Shown piece by piece: positions 53,613 to 63,074 of a DNA stretch of 64,000 nt. Each line of letters opens with the position of its first letter. Positions within the stretch are counted from its first letter, which is position 1. Below the pieces are notes generated by a model, which ran no database searches, had not been told where the DNA came from, and saw nothing but the letters and a program-made list of their open reading frames with translations. A program made the translations under genes and the position numbers. Origin of the DNA: Sinorhizobium sp. B11 (GTDB lineage: Bacteria > Pseudomonadota > Alphaproteobacteria > Rhizobiales > Rhizobiaceae); contig CP091034.1 in the NCBI GenBank assembly GCA_039725955.1, forward strand, positions 682,001 to 746,000. Direction: 5' to 3'.

Positions 53613-53748
53613 ATTCGATACCCTCTCCTTCAGGACTGCGTAGAGGCTAGTCAAATCGGTTTGAATTTCAAGTCGGAGAGGCGAGGGACACGGTTTTTTG
53701 TTATCCGGCGGACGGCTGTTCTTGTCGCCCGCCGGTGTTATTTGGTCA

Positions 53749-54501
53749 TTACATCACGATGACGCGGGTGCCGACATTGACGCGGTCGAAAAGGTCGACC
53801 ACGTCCTCGTTGCGCATGCGGATGCAGCCGGAGGAGACGGCGCTGCCGATCGTCCAGGGCGCGTTTGTGCCGTGAATGCGGTAGAGAGTGGAGCCGAGAT
53901 ACATGGCGCGAGCACCGAGCGGATTTTCCGGCCCACCATCCATGCGAGCGGGAAGATAATGGCCCTTGGCGGCTTCACGGCTCACCATTTCCGAAGGCGG
54001 GGTCCAGTCCGGCCACTCCGACTTGCGGGTAATCTTGTGGGCGCCTGCCCATTCAAAGCCGGGCTTGCCGACGCCGACGCCGTAGCGGCGCGCCTTGCCC
54101 CCATCCATCACGAGATAGAGGAAGCGATTATTGGTATCGATGATGATCGTGCCGGGTCTTTCCTTGTTATCGTAATCGACGATCTGCGGCAGGAACTGCG
54201 GCTCGACCTGCCCGCGGATGACGGGAATACCGGGACGGACGGCCGAAACGGTTTGCGGCGCCGGCTGAGGCGCGCGCTGGATGTATGTCCGGCGCTGCTG
54301 GAAAAGGCCGCGCTGCTGATAGACGACGGGACGCTGGTAAACGACGGGACGGACCCGGCCGCCGCCGAGCTGATTGATCCAGGGGGCGGTCAAGTCAGGG
54401 CTCAGCACCACGGGTGGACGGGAAGCATAGCGGTCGTCTGCAAGGGCGGCCGTGGACAGAATGCCGAGCATGGCTGCGGCAAGAACAAGGGGTTTCATCA
54501 T
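53749..54501 (-). CDS. L,D-transpeptidase (YkuD domain), copy 2
   Basis: A 250-residue paralogue of the neighbour at 52941. The signal peptide is MMKPLVLAAAMLGILSTAALA. A linker with the duplicated RPVVYQRPVVYQQRG (51-65) precedes the YkuD domain with His210 (HGTNAPW) and Cys226 (SSGCIRM). The two domains share long stretches (for example PGTII.DTNNRFLYLV), so they arose by tandem duplication. They are 136 bases apart; a shared transcript is uncertain. Confidence 0.92.
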   Translation of the reverse strand: MMKPLVLAAAMLGILSTAALADDRYASRPPVVLSPDLTAPWINQLGGGRVRPVVYQRPVVYQQRGLFQQRRTYIQRAPQPAPQTVSAVRPGIPVIRGQVEPQFLPQIVDYDNKERPGTIIIDTNNRFLYLVMDGGKARRYGVGVGKPGFEWAGAHKITRKSEWPDWTPPSEMVSREAAKGHYLPARMDGGPENPLGARAMYLGSTLYRIHGTNAPWTIGSAVSSGCIRMRNEDVVDLFDRVNVGTRVIVM

Positions 54502-54670
54502 CGGACGAACTCTCTACAAATGACCGAAAATGCGCTGGCGAAATTGTCCGCCTGCGGTCATGCTGCCACCGCGTCAGCCAGCGAATGGTAAATGTGGATT
54601 CATTAAAAGACGAAGGACCGGATAAACTTTTCGTCAGGGTTATCGTTCGGTTTGGAAAGAAGGTTTGCAA

Positions 54671-54715
54671 ATGGTAAAGCCGGATTCGAAGCCGCAAAAA
54701 GAGATAAAAGCATGA
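54671..54715 (+). CDS. Putative 14-codon leader ORF coupled to tag
   Basis: ATG at 54671 has AAGAAGG at 54657-54663. It encodes MVKPDSKPQKEIKA, and its TGA overlaps the tag start (ATGA at 54712-54715). tag itself has only a poor ribosome binding site. The arrangement suggests translational coupling through a minicistron. There is no direct proof that it is translated. Confidence 0.4.
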   Translation: MVKPDSKPQKEIKA

Positions 54716-55341
54716 GCGAAACCGGCATCATCATCGGCGAGGATGGCAAGAGCCGCTGCCATTGGCACGCGAATCTCCCTGACTATCTGCGTTACCACGA
54801 TCAGGAATGGGGCAGGCCTGTGACCGATGACATCAGGCTCTTCGAGAAGATCTGTCTCGAAGGTTTCCAGTCCGGTCTTTCCTGGCTGACGATCCTGCGC
54901 AAACGGGAAAATTTCCGCGCTGCCTTCGCCGGTTTCGATTTCGAGAAAGTGGCACGCTTCGGCGACGAGGATATCGCCCGCTGCCTTGCCGATGCCGGCA
55001 TCATCCGTCACCGCGGCAAGATCGTCTCCACGATCAACAACGCGCGGCGTGCGATTGATCTCAGAGGCGAATTCGGCTCTCTGGCCCGCTATTTCTGGAG
55101 TTACGAGCCGCGCGCAGAAGATCGGCCAGCCGTGGTTGATCGGGAACATATCGTTGCCAATCCGACAACGGCGACGTCTGTCAGGATATCCAAGGATTTG
55201 AAGAAGCGCGGCTGGACCTTTGTTGGACCGACCACAGTTTATGCTTTCATGCAGGCAATGGGTCTCGTTAACGATCATCTCGAAGGCTGCTTCTGCCGCG
55301 CCGAAGTGGAGGCGATGCGCGCAGCATTGGTGCGCCCATGA
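54712..55341 (+). CDS. tag: DNA-3-methyladenine glycosylase I
   Basis: A 209-residue Tag-family glycosylase. It has the zinc residues in CHWHANLPDYLRYHDQEWG near the start and DHLEGCFCRAE near the end, with LFEKICLEGFQSGLSWLTILRKRENFRAAF as the core. It removes 3-methyladenine from alkylated DNA to start base-excision repair. The next gene begins within its stop (ATGA), so the two are co-translated. Confidence 0.94.
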   Translation: MSETGIIIGEDGKSRCHWHANLPDYLRYHDQEWGRPVTDDIRLFEKICLEGFQSGLSWLTILRKRENFRAAFAGFDFEKVARFGDEDIARCLADAGIIRHRGKIVSTINNARRAIDLRGEFGSLARYFWSYEPRAEDRPAVVDREHIVANPTTATSVRISKDLKKRGWTFVGPTTVYAFMQAMGLVNDHLEGCFCRAEVEAMRAALVRP

Positions 55342-55835
55342 AATCGCCGATCAAGTCAATTGCCACCCTTGCCGCAGCGCTTTTTCTCTTCGCTCCGGCT
55401 GCCCTTGCGCAGACGCCGCAACTCGATCCCGGCGAGAAGCTGGAAAAGCTGCAGTTCCCGGCCGTAACCATGCAGCTGAAGGGCTGGACCAAGTTCGGCA
55501 ATAGCGATGTCTATACTCTTCCGGTGCGTGCCGGCCAGCATGTGAAGATCAGCTTCGAGACGAAAAGCAAATTTGCTTTTCTGGCGATCTTCGACCTGTC
55601 GAAGCCCGATGACGAGGCCTTCTTCGGCACGGACGAGGATGGCACCAGCTATGAGACGACGGTCAAGGAAAACGCCACGTGGCTGCTGCGTCCCTACTAT
55701 TCCAAGGTTTCGCCGCGGCGCGGGCTGGGCGCGCCTTACAGCATTCTGATCGAGCCGCTCGCGGCCGCCCCGCAACCGGCCAAGCCGGCGACCGAACAGC
55801 CGGAGCAGCCGTCGCTCTTTCCGAAACGAAAGTAG
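55338..55835 (+). CDS. Exported protein of unknown function
   Basis: A 165-residue protein with a signal peptide (MKSPIKSIATLAAALFLFAPAALA). The mature domain (FPAVTMQLKGWTKFGNSDVYTLPVRAGQHVKISFETKSKFAFLAIFD) looks like a pre-peptidase-type beta sandwich. A Pro/Gln-rich tail ends the protein. Its function is unknown. It is translationally coupled to tag by a four-base overlap, though a link to DNA repair is not apparent. Confidence 0.75.
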   Translation: MKSPIKSIATLAAALFLFAPAALAQTPQLDPGEKLEKLQFPAVTMQLKGWTKFGNSDVYTLPVRAGQHVKISFETKSKFAFLAIFDLSKPDDEAFFGTDEDGTSYETTVKENATWLLRPYYSKVSPRRGLGAPYSILIEPLAAAPQPAKPATEQPEQPSLFPKRK

Positions 55836-55852
55836 TTAAAGCAAAAGCTGCT

Positions 55853-56557
55853 TCAGCCGAGACCGTCGATCAGCCCGTGCAGTTCGCCAAGATGGACGAT
55901 CTTGCGGAAGCGCGGCGCTTCTTTCGGTTCCTCGATATGCTCGAGCACCCAGGTCAGTTCGTGCGGAACGAAGACCCCGTAGCTGCCGGCGGCGATGGCC
56001 GGGACGATATCGGACTTCAGCGAATTGCCGACCATCATCGCTCGCTCCGGCCCATCGCCGACCTTGGAAAAGATGCGCCGATAGGTGACAGCCGTCTTGT
56101 CTGAGACGATCTCGACAGCATCGAAATAATCGCCAAGCCCGGACTGGGCGAGCTTGCGCTCCTGGTCGAAGAGGTCGCCCTTGGTGATCAAGACCAGCAG
56201 ATATTTTCCGGCGAGCGTTTCCAGCGTATCGCGCACATGCGGCAGGGTTTCGACCGGATGGGACAGAAGGTCGCGCCCGGTATCGAGGATCTTGGCAATC
56301 ACGCTCGACGGCACCTTGCCTTCGGTGACCTCGATCGCCGTCTCGATCATCGATAGCGTGAAGCCTTTGATGCCGAAGCCGTAATGGGCAAGGTTGCGTT
56401 TCTCCGCCTCGAGAAGCCGTTCGGAAATCTTCACGCCGTCGGCGAAATCGGCAAGAAGTCTGGTAAAATGCTCTTCCGTCAGCCTGTAATAATGTTCGTT
56501 CTGCCAGAGTGTGTCGTCGGCATCGAAGCCGATCGTCGTCAATGGTCGGGCGGTCAT
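55853..56557 (-). CDS. HAD-superfamily hydrolase
   Basis: A 234-residue phosphatase-type HAD protein. Motif I is IGFDADDTLWQNEHYY, with the nucleophile Asp and Asp+2. Motif II is LLVLITKGDLFDQERK (Thr), and motif III/IV is ERAMMVGNSLKSDIVPAIAAG. A helical cap lies after motif I. The substrate is unknown. It is monocistronic, on the minus strand. Confidence 0.88.
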   Translation of the reverse strand: MTARPLTTIGFDADDTLWQNEHYYRLTEEHFTRLLADFADGVKISERLLEAEKRNLAHYGFGIKGFTLSMIETAIEVTEGKVPSSVIAKILDTGRDLLSHPVETLPHVRDTLETLAGKYLLVLITKGDLFDQERKLAQSGLGDYFDAVEIVSDKTAVTYRRIFSKVGDGPERAMMVGNSLKSDIVPAIAAGSYGVFVPHELTWVLEHIEEPKEAPRFRKIVHLGELHGLIDGLG

Positions 56558-56812
56558 ATGCGCACCTCTTGAAATGCGCCCTCTAGAAATACGAGAAGCA
56601 ATTTATTCCTCGCCTGTGTCGAGACAAGGGCGTAGCCGCAGCGCTGGACAGAGCCGGGCTCCGTTGAAAAACGCGGGTCGGCGACCTAGATGAAAAATGC
56701 CTCACCTTGCAGCCAGCCCCGGCTGTTCCTGCTGCGCGCAGGCCAATAATCAAAAATAGAGTTCAGCAGTCCGCAAGCCCCTATCGCGGCAGACACAAGG
56801 GAATTTCTCGAC

Positions 56813-57862
56813 ATGCGTTACAATCAACTCGGAAATACAGGACTTTTCGTATCTGAAATCTGCCTTGGCACCATGACATTCGGGGAGGCCAAGGAAGGGA
56901 CCCCCTGGGGCGCCATAGCCGATGTTGACCAGAAGGCGGCCGATGAGATCGTCCAGCGTTCGCTGGATGCAGGCGTCAATTTCATTGACACCGCAGACGT
57001 CTATTCCTTCGGTGAATCCGAGCGGCTGCTCGGCCAGGCGCTGAAGAACCTCGGTGTTCCGCGCAAGGATGTCGTCATCGCCACCAAGGTCTATGGCGTC
57101 ATGGGCGACAAGCCGAACGATCGTGGCGCCTCGCGCGGCCACATCATGGATTCCGTCGAGGCGAGCCTGAAGCGCTTGCAGACGGACCATATCGATCTCT
57201 ACCAGATCCATGCCACCGATCCGGTTACCCCGATCGACGAGACATTGCGCGCTCTCGACGATCTCGTGTCCCGTGGGCTTGTGCGTTACGTCGGCGTGTC
57301 CAACTGGCAGGCTTGGCGCATCGCCAAGGCGCTCGGCATTTCCGAGCGCAAGGATTATGCGCGTTTCGAAACCGTCCAGGCCTATTATTCGATTGCGGGC
57401 CGCGACCTCGAACGCGATATCGTGCCGCTGCTGCAGGAAGAAAAGCTCGGCCTCATGGTCTGGTCGCCGCTCGCCGGCGGCCTCCTCTCGGGCAAATATG
57501 GTCCGGGCGCACCGGGCAATGGCGAAGGACGCCGCGCCAATTTCGATTTTCCGCCTGTCGACAAGGACCGGGCCTGGGCCTGTGTCGCCGTCATGCGCGA
57601 AATCGCTCAAAAGCATGGCGTGAGTGTCGCCACCGTGGCGCTTGCCTATATTCTTGCCAAGCCCTTCGTGACGACCGTGATCATCGGCGCCAAGCGTGTC
57701 GACCAACTCGACCAGAACCTCGCAGCCGTCAAGCTGAAGCTCGATGGTGAGGACATCAAGCGCCTCGACGAGGTCAGCGCGCTCGCTTCGGAATATCCGG
57801 GCTGGATGCTTTCCCGCCAGGCCGCCGGCCGCCGGCCGGTCGATTTCGAGCCCAAGGCCTAA
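56813..57862 (+). CDS. Aldo/keto reductase
   Basis: A 349-residue AKR, of the YajO/YhdN-like group. The catalytic Asp and Tyr are in FIDTADVYSFGESE; the Lys lies in VVIATKVYG and the His in LYQIHATDPVTP. The NADPH phosphate loop is in TTVIIGAKRVDQLDQNL. The substrate is unknown. AAGGGAA lies nine bases before the ATG. It is monocistronic with a terminator. Confidence 0.93.
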   Translation: MRYNQLGNTGLFVSEICLGTMTFGEAKEGTPWGAIADVDQKAADEIVQRSLDAGVNFIDTADVYSFGESERLLGQALKNLGVPRKDVVIATKVYGVMGDKPNDRGASRGHIMDSVEASLKRLQTDHIDLYQIHATDPVTPIDETLRALDDLVSRGLVRYVGVSNWQAWRIAKALGISERKDYARFETVQAYYSIAGRDLERDIVPLLQEEKLGLMVWSPLAGGLLSGKYGPGAPGNGEGRRANFDFPPVDKDRAWACVAVMREIAQKHGVSVATVALAYILAKPFVTTVIIGAKRVDQLDQNLAAVKLKLDGEDIKRLDEVSALASEYPGWMLSRQAAGRRPVDFEPKA

Positions 57863-57881
57863 TAAAACAGGCCGGAACAAA

Positions 57882-57908
57882 AGGGCCGCCGCTTCCGACG
57901 GCGGCCCT
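57882..57908 (+). terminator. Terminator after aldo/keto reductase
   Basis: AGGGCCGCC (57882-57890) and GGCGGCCCT (57900-57908) make a strong nine-base-pair stem; the T run is weak. It probably serves both this gene and the convergent DUF305 gene. Confidence 0.65.
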
Positions 57909-57924
57909 CGCATTCCTCGCGCGC

Positions 57925-58284
57925 TTACTTGGCGTGCTTCTTCAGCCAGGCGTTCATTTCGGCGATTTCTGCCTCCTGTGCCTTGATGACGTCTTCGGCG
58001 AGCTTGCGGATCTCGGGATCCTTTCCGTATTGCAGCTCGATCTTCGCCATGTCGATCGCGCCCTGATGGTGCGGGATCATGCTGCGGACGAAATCCACAT
58101 CGGTATCGCCGCTCAGTTTGATCGTCATGTCCTTGTGCATCCTGTCATTGGCCTCTGTGAAGGCCTGGCTGGATGGACCATGGCCACCCATGTGCTTGGA
58201 CATGTCCATCGTTGACATATCTTCGGCAAAGGCCGGCGCCGCCAAGGCGACGAGTGCGGAAAGGGTGATAATTTTCAGAGACAT
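57925..58284 (-). CDS. DUF305 family exported protein
   Basis: A 119-residue protein with a signal peptide (MSLKIITLSALVALAAPAFA) and the DUF305 signature MIPHHQGAIDMAKIELQYGKDPEIRKLAEDVIKAQ. The Met/His-rich start of the mature chain (MSTMDMSKHMGGHG) and the HH motif suggest metal, perhaps copper, binding. DUF305 genes often lie with copper-resistance genes. The next gene upstream also codes for a Met/Cys-rich exported protein. Confidence 0.88.
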   Translation of the reverse strand: MSLKIITLSALVALAAPAFAEDMSTMDMSKHMGGHGPSSQAFTEANDRMHKDMTIKLSGDTDVDFVRSMIPHHQGAIDMAKIELQYGKDPEIRKLAEDVIKAQEAEIAEMNAWLKKHAK

Positions 58285-58354
58285 GAGTATTCCTTCCTCT
58301 GTCTGACAATAGGTTCCGGTGACAGCCAGCAGCTGCCTTTCTGCAAAGTATTGG

Positions 58355-58738
58355 TCAGATCAAGCGGGGAGGCGGCGCCTGAGGCGCGGGCCTGTTGTCC
58401 CTCAATGCCCGGTCGAGCGCCGGAGCCGGATAGGCAAAAGCCGCCTTGCCGTCATCGGCAATGAAATAGGCCGGCGGCATCACCATGCAGGCGGCGCAGA
58501 GCGGCATATGGGCGGCACCCGTGGCGCAAGGATCTTTTGCGGAATTGTTTTTGGCGGCCATGTCGCTCTTCGACATCATGCCGCCCATGTCCATGCCATC
58601 GGTGTGGAGATGCGCCGCGCCGATTTCGGCCTGAACCGCCATGTTCATCGACGCGCAGGTCGGGCAACCCGCCCATGCGGACATGGTGCTGTAGACCAGC
58701 CAGCCGAAGAACATCGTTATGAGGGCGAAAGCGCGCAT
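58355..58738 (-). CDS. Exported Met/Cys-rich protein, possible metal-binding
   Basis: A 127-residue protein with an N-terminal hydrophobic signal (MRAFALITMFFGWLVYSTMSAWA). It has GCPTCASMN, then a Met/His-rich run (HLHTDGMDMGGMMSKSDM) and PLCAACMVMPP. The two CxxC-type motifs and the methionines suggest copper or another soft metal. The C-terminus is Pro/Arg-rich. I do not recognise a named family. It lies 70 bases upstream of the DUF305 gene on the same strand. Confidence 0.7.
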   Translation of the reverse strand: MRAFALITMFFGWLVYSTMSAWAGCPTCASMNMAVQAEIGAAHLHTDGMDMGGMMSKSDMAAKNNSAKDPCATGAAHMPLCAACMVMPPAYFIADDGKAAFAYPAPALDRALRDNRPAPQAPPPRLI

Positions 58739-58782
58739 GGGAGAAACATAGGCAGCTGCAGGCGAAAAGCCAAGCGGCCTGA

Positions 58783-59538
58783 TCAGGCGGCAATGACCTT
58801 GTGCACGATCTGGTAGTCGCGGCTCTCCTCGCCGAATGGCGCGACGGGCCAGTCCCAGCCGGCTTTCCCTTGAGGTGGCTTAGCGCCGTGCAGCAGATCG
58901 GCTTCCTCATGCACCTTGCCGGTGCGATCGATGACGGCGTAGGAGATATCGGTGACCAGACAGGTCCGGCAGGGCAGGTCGGCCAGTCCATGAATATGGG
59001 CCGCGATCAGTCGTTCCACTGTATCCGCCGGCATTCCGGGAGAGGCTTCGGCCTCGTATCGCCGTTTGACGCCCCGCCCGATCTGCGAGAGCAGGTTGGC
59101 GGACACGACGAAATCGAGATAGGGCACGCTTCTGAGGAAGCCGAGCGGCTCGGGCTTTCGCCCTGCCTCCAGGTCATCATAGCCCGAGAGGTCGCGTTCG
59201 ATCAGCCGCACGTTCCGATAGCGCTTGCCCTTCAGCCGCAGGCGCACGGACGCCAGATGCACGAGGTCGACGAGAACCACCGTATCGAAGCTCGCGGCCA
59301 GTTGCTCGATCGGCACGTCTCGGAGCAATCCGGAGCCGAGCACGACAGCGGTCCGCTGCTGCGTGAGGCCTGATATCGCGGTGGAAATGGCCTCCTTGCT
59401 GTTGGCCTCATGGGCTGCCCAATCCCGGCTGCAGCGGCCAGCGCGCGACCAGAGATTGACTGAATAGCGCACGAAGCGGCGGTGCGCGCTGCCCGTAAGC
59501 GCTGCTGTGGCGAGATATTGAAGCGCTTCCGCGATCAT
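58783..59538 (-). CDS. Conserved-looking unknown protein with a methyltransferase-like core
   Basis: A 251-residue protein. After a helical start ([22 protein letters not shown]) comes [39 protein letters not shown], which looks like the glycine loop and acidic second strand of a Rossmann-like SAM or nucleotide fold. Later segments ([15 protein letters not shown] and [18 protein letters not shown]) fit the following strands. I infer a SAM-dependent methyltransferase-like domain, but the motif is not complete. The ATG at 59538 is preceded by AGGA. It is divergent from hisS, so it may share its control region. Confidence 0.65.
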   Translation of the reverse strand: MIAEALQYLATAALTGSAHRRFVRYSVNLWSRAGRCSRDWAAHEANSKEAISTAISGLTQQRTAVVLGSGLLRDVPIEQLAASFDTVVLVDLVHLASVRLRLKGKRYRNVRLIERDLSGYDDLEAGRKPEPLGFLRSVPYLDFVVSANLLSQIGRGVKRRYEAEASPGMPADTVERLIAAHIHGLADLPCRTCLVTDISYAVIDRTGKVHEEADLLHGAKPPQGKAGWDWPVAPFGEESRDYQIVHKVIAA

Positions 59539-59672
59539 GGCGATATCCTGACGACAGGTCTTTCCGCATCGATCCATCGATTCTGGGCGCCAGATCAAGG
59601 CCCTTGCCCTTGCCGCTCCCCGCCCAATCCGCTAGGAAACCGCCACTGTCACATATGTGGAAATCCCCCGAA

Positions 59673-61187
59673 ATGAACGACAAGCAGAAGAAACCGCAAA
59701 AGCTCAAGGCCCGCCTTCCGCGCGGCTTTGTCGACCGCTCCGCAGCCGATCTCCGCGCCGTCAACGAAATGACTGCGAAGATCCGCGAGGTCTACGAGCA
59801 TTATGGTTTCGATCCGGTCGAAACGCCGCTGCTTGAATATACCGATGCGCTCGGCAAGTTCCTGCCCGACAGCGACCGCCCGAACGAGGGCGTCTTCTCG
59901 CTGCAGGATGATGACGAGCAGTGGATGTCGCTGCGCTACGACCTGACGGCGCCGCTTGCCCGCCATGTCGCCGAGAATTTCAACGAGATCCAGCTTCCCT
60001 ACCGCACCTATCGTGCCGGTTACGTCTTCCGCAACGAGAAGCCGGGTCCGGGCCGTTTCCGCCAGTTCATGCAGTTCGATGCCGATACAGTCGGCGCACC
60101 GGGCGTCCAGGCCGATGCCGAAATGTGCATGATGATGTCCGATACGCTGGAAGCCCTCGGCATCAAACGCGGCGACTATGTCATCCGCGTCAACAACCGC
60201 AAGGTTCTGGACGGCGTGCTGGAAGCGATCGGCCTCGGCGGCGACGACAAGGCCGGCCAGCGCCTCAACGTGCTGCGCGCCATCGATAAGCTCGACAAAT
60301 TCGGCCCCGAAGGTGTGGCCCTGCTTCTCGGCCCCGGCCGCAAGGATGAGTCAGGCGACTTCACCAAGGGTGCGGGCCTCGACCAGAGCCAGATCGAGAA
60401 GGTTCTCTTCTTCGTCGGCATCAAGGATTATGCCGAAAGTGCGGCCCAGCTCGCCGAGCTGGTCGCCGGCACAAGCAAGGGTGTCGAAGGCGTCGAGGAG
60501 CTGAATTTTATCGGCGCGCTCGTCACCAGCGCCGGTTATCAGTCGGACCGTATCAAGATCGATCCCTCCGTCGTGCGCGGCCTCGAATATTATACCGGTC
60601 CGGTCTATGAGGCCGAACTGCTCTTCGACGTCACCAACGAAAAGGGCGAGAAGGTCGTCTTCGGTTCCGTCGGCGGCGGCGGCCGTTATGACGGTCTCGT
60701 CTCCCGCTTCATGGGCCAGCCGGTTCCGGCAACCGGCTTTTCCATCGGCGTCTCGCGCCTGATGACGGCGCTGAAGAACCTCGGCAAACTCGGCCAGCAG
60801 GACATTATCGAGCCTGTTCTCGTCACCGTGATGGATGGCGATGTCGAGGCCATGGGCCGCTACCAGCGCTTCACGCAGGAACTTCGCGCCGCCGGTATCC
60901 GCGCCGAAATGTTCCAGGGCAACTGGAAGAAGTTCGGCAACCAGCTGAAATACGCCGACCGCCGCGGCTGCCCGATCGCCATCATCCAGGGTGGCGACGA
61001 GCGTGCGCAGGGTGTTGTGCAGATCAAGGACCTGATCGAGGGCAAGCGCCTGTCGGGCGAGATCGAGGACAACACGACTTGGCGCGAAGCGCGTGTCGCG
61101 CAGGAAACCGTTGCGGAAGCCGACCTCATCGCCAAGGTGAAGGAAATCCTCGCCGCCCAGGCGGAGGACCGGAAGAGGGCGGGCTGA
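59673..61187 (+). CDS. hisS: Histidyl-tRNA synthetase
   Basis: A 504-residue class II synthetase. It has [21 protein letters not shown] (motif 1 region), [34 protein letters not shown] (motif 2), [15 protein letters not shown] (histidine-binding), [15 protein letters not shown] and a C-terminal anticodon domain. It is longer than the E. coli enzyme (424 residues) and is of the alphaproteobacterial type that reads tRNA-His lacking G-1. Such a tRNA-His is in this window. I chose the ATG at 59673; one at 59655 adds six residues. hisZ follows after one base. Confidence 0.95.
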   Translation: MNDKQKKPQKLKARLPRGFVDRSAADLRAVNEMTAKIREVYEHYGFDPVETPLLEYTDALGKFLPDSDRPNEGVFSLQDDDEQWMSLRYDLTAPLARHVAENFNEIQLPYRTYRAGYVFRNEKPGPGRFRQFMQFDADTVGAPGVQADAEMCMMMSDTLEALGIKRGDYVIRVNNRKVLDGVLEAIGLGGDDKAGQRLNVLRAIDKLDKFGPEGVALLLGPGRKDESGDFTKGAGLDQSQIEKVLFFVGIKDYAESAAQLAELVAGTSKGVEGVEELNFIGALVTSAGYQSDRIKIDPSVVRGLEYYTGPVYEAELLFDVTNEKGEKVVFGSVGGGGRYDGLVSRFMGQPVPATGFSIGVSRLMTALKNLGKLGQQDIIEPVLVTVMDGDVEAMGRYQRFTQELRAAGIRAEMFQGNWKKFGNQLKYADRRGCPIAIIQGGDERAQGVVQIKDLIEGKRLSGEIEDNTTWREARVAQETVAEADLIAKVKEILAAQAEDRKRAG

Positions 61188-61188
61188 T

Positions 61189-62310
61189 ATGGCCCTTATC
61201 AACCTTCCTGATTTCTCCGGCGAGCTTCTGGACGAGTTTTCCGCCCGCAAGGCGGAACGCATCGACACGCCGGTCATCCAGCCGGCCGAACCCTTTCTCG
61301 ATATCGCCGGCGAAGATCTTCGCCGGCGTATCTTCATGACGGAAAGCGAAACCGGCGCCAGCCTCTGCCTGCGCCCGGAATTCACCATTCCCGTCTGCCT
61401 GCGCCATATCGAAAGCGCCACGGGTACGCCGAAGCGCTACTCCTATCTCGGAGAGGTCTTCCGCCAGCGACGTGACGGCAGCAACGAATTCTATCAGGCT
61501 GGCATCGAAGACCTTGGCGATATCAACATCGCCAGCGCCGACGCCCGCGCGATCGGTGATGCTGTCGGCATCCTCTCGCGCCTGCTGCCCGGCCGGCCGC
61601 TCTCCGTCACCATCGGCGATCAGGCAGTGTTCGAGGCCGTGGTACAGGCGCTCGGCCTGCCGCTCGGCTGGCAGAAGCGCCTGATCCATGCCTTCGGCAA
61701 CATGACCCAGCTTGAGAGCCTGCTGGCGAGCCTCGTCAGCCCGCAATTCGTGACCGGTCTTAATGACAAGATCGCGCAATTGGTCGGTCTCGAGGATGAG
61801 GCGGCGCTGATTGCCTATATCGACGAGACGATGCAGGCGACCGGCTATTCCACAAATGCCAGCCGCTCGCCGCAGGAAATTGCCCGGCGGCTCAAGGAAA
61901 AGCTCGTTCTCTCCGAGACCCGACTGGATGACGCGGCCTTCCAGGTTCTGGAGCAGTTTCTTTCGCTCAACGTACCGCTCGTCAACGCGTCTGCGGCACT
62001 CTCGCATTTCGCCGATGCGGCGGGGCTGAAGCTAGGCAATGCGCTGGCGCGTTTCGATGGCCGTGTGGCAGCACTCTCCAATGCCGGCGTCGATCTCTCG
62101 CTCATCGAATACCGTGCCGCTTTCGGCCGCCCGCTCGATTATTATACCGGCCTCGTCTTCGAAGTGACGGCGGAAGATTCCCCGGCGGTTCTCGCCGGTG
62201 GCGGCCGTTTCGACAGGCTGATGACCTTCCTCGGCGCGAAGGACCGCATTCCCGCCGTCGGCTTCTCCCTCTGGCTCGACCGTATCGAAACCGAAAGGGC
62301 AGCCGCATGA
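61189..62310 (+). CDS. hisZ: ATP phosphoribosyltransferase regulatory subunit
   Basis: A 373-residue HisRS-like protein without the anticodon domain. It keeps the class II core ([27 protein letters not shown] and [18 protein letters not shown]). HisZ does not charge tRNA; it forms an octamer with short HisG and gives it histidine feedback. It sits between hisS and hisG, overlapping hisG by four bases. Confidence 0.94.
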   Translation: MALINLPDFSGELLDEFSARKAERIDTPVIQPAEPFLDIAGEDLRRRIFMTESETGASLCLRPEFTIPVCLRHIESATGTPKRYSYLGEVFRQRRDGSNEFYQAGIEDLGDINIASADARAIGDAVGILSRLLPGRPLSVTIGDQAVFEAVVQALGLPLGWQKRLIHAFGNMTQLESLLASLVSPQFVTGLNDKIAQLVGLEDEAALIAYIDETMQATGYSTNASRSPQEIARRLKEKLVLSETRLDDAAFQVLEQFLSLNVPLVNASAALSHFADAAGLKLGNALARFDGRVAALSNAGVDLSLIEYRAAFGRPLDYYTGLVFEVTAEDSPAVLAGGGRFDRLMTFLGAKDRIPAVGFSLWLDRIETERAAA

Positions 62311-63002
62311 CGATCACCATTGCGCTTCCCTCCAAGGGCCGCATGAAGGACGACTGCTCCGCGATCTTCGAGCGTGCCGGCCTGAAAATCTATGCCGTCG
62401 GCAATGACCGCTCCTATCGCGGCCGCGTCGAAGGCTGGGACGATGTGGAAATCGCCTTCCTGTCGGCTTCTGAGATTTCGCGTGAACTCGGCAATGGCTC
62501 GATCGATTTCGGCGTGACCGGCGAAGATCTCGTGCGCGAGGGATTGGCGGAGGCCGACAAGAGGGTGGAATTCTGCGCCCGGCTCGGCTTTGGCCATGCC
62601 GATGTCGTCGTTGCCGTGCCGGAAATCTGGCTGGATGTCGATACGATGGCCGATCTTGTCGACGTCGCCGCCGATTTTCGCGCCCGTCATGGCCGGCGCC
62701 TGGCAATCGCCACGAAATACTGGCGCCTGACCCAGCAGTTCTTCTCCAGCCAGCACGGCATCCAGCTTTATCGCATTGTGGAAAGCCTGGGCGCCACCGA
62801 AGGCGCGCCGGCATCCGGCTCGGCGGATATCATCGTCGATATCACCTCGACTGGATCGACGCTGCGCGCCAACCATCTTAAGGTGCTGTCCGACGGTGTC
62901 ATCCTGCGCTCGGAAGCCTGCCTTGTGCGTGCCCGCAAAGATGCCCATGCCGATACGCCCACGGTGACGGCAATCGTCGAGGCCGTACGCTCGGTTCTCT
63001 GA
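62307..63002 (+). CDS. hisG: ATP phosphoribosyltransferase, short form catalytic subunit
   Basis: A 231-residue HisG of the short type (no C-terminal ACT-like regulatory domain), which needs HisZ. Start [26 protein letters not shown] and ATP site [16 protein letters not shown] and [18 protein letters not shown]. It catalyses the first step of histidine synthesis, joining ATP and PRPP. Its ATG overlaps the hisZ stop. A strong terminator follows. Confidence 0.95.
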   Translation: MTITIALPSKGRMKDDCSAIFERAGLKIYAVGNDRSYRGRVEGWDDVEIAFLSASEISRELGNGSIDFGVTGEDLVREGLAEADKRVEFCARLGFGHADVVVAVPEIWLDVDTMADLVDVAADFRARHGRRLAIATKYWRLTQQFFSSQHGIQLYRIVESLGATEGAPASGSADIIVDITSTGSTLRANHLKVLSDGVILRSEACLVRARKDAHADTPTVTAIVEAVRSVL

Positions 63003-63022
63003 GACCGAACTTGGTGACATAG

Positions 63023-63052
63023 AAAACCCGCCGTCTTTCGACGGCGGGTTTT
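63023..63052 (+). terminator. Terminator of hisS-hisZ-hisG
   Basis: AAAACCCGCCGTC (63023-63035) and GACGGCGGGTTTT (63040-63052) form a 13-bp stem with a TTTC loop. It works for both strands and lies between hisG and the convergent DoxX gene. Confidence 0.92.
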
Positions 63053-63074
63053 GCATGCTTGGGAGGGTATGAAA

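Noticed and set aside
56558..56812. Gap between the HAD hydrolase and aldo/keto reductase genes
   Set aside because: I looked for a small gene or RNA; no frame with a ribosome binding site or stable fold stood out, so it is treated as the two divergent promoters.
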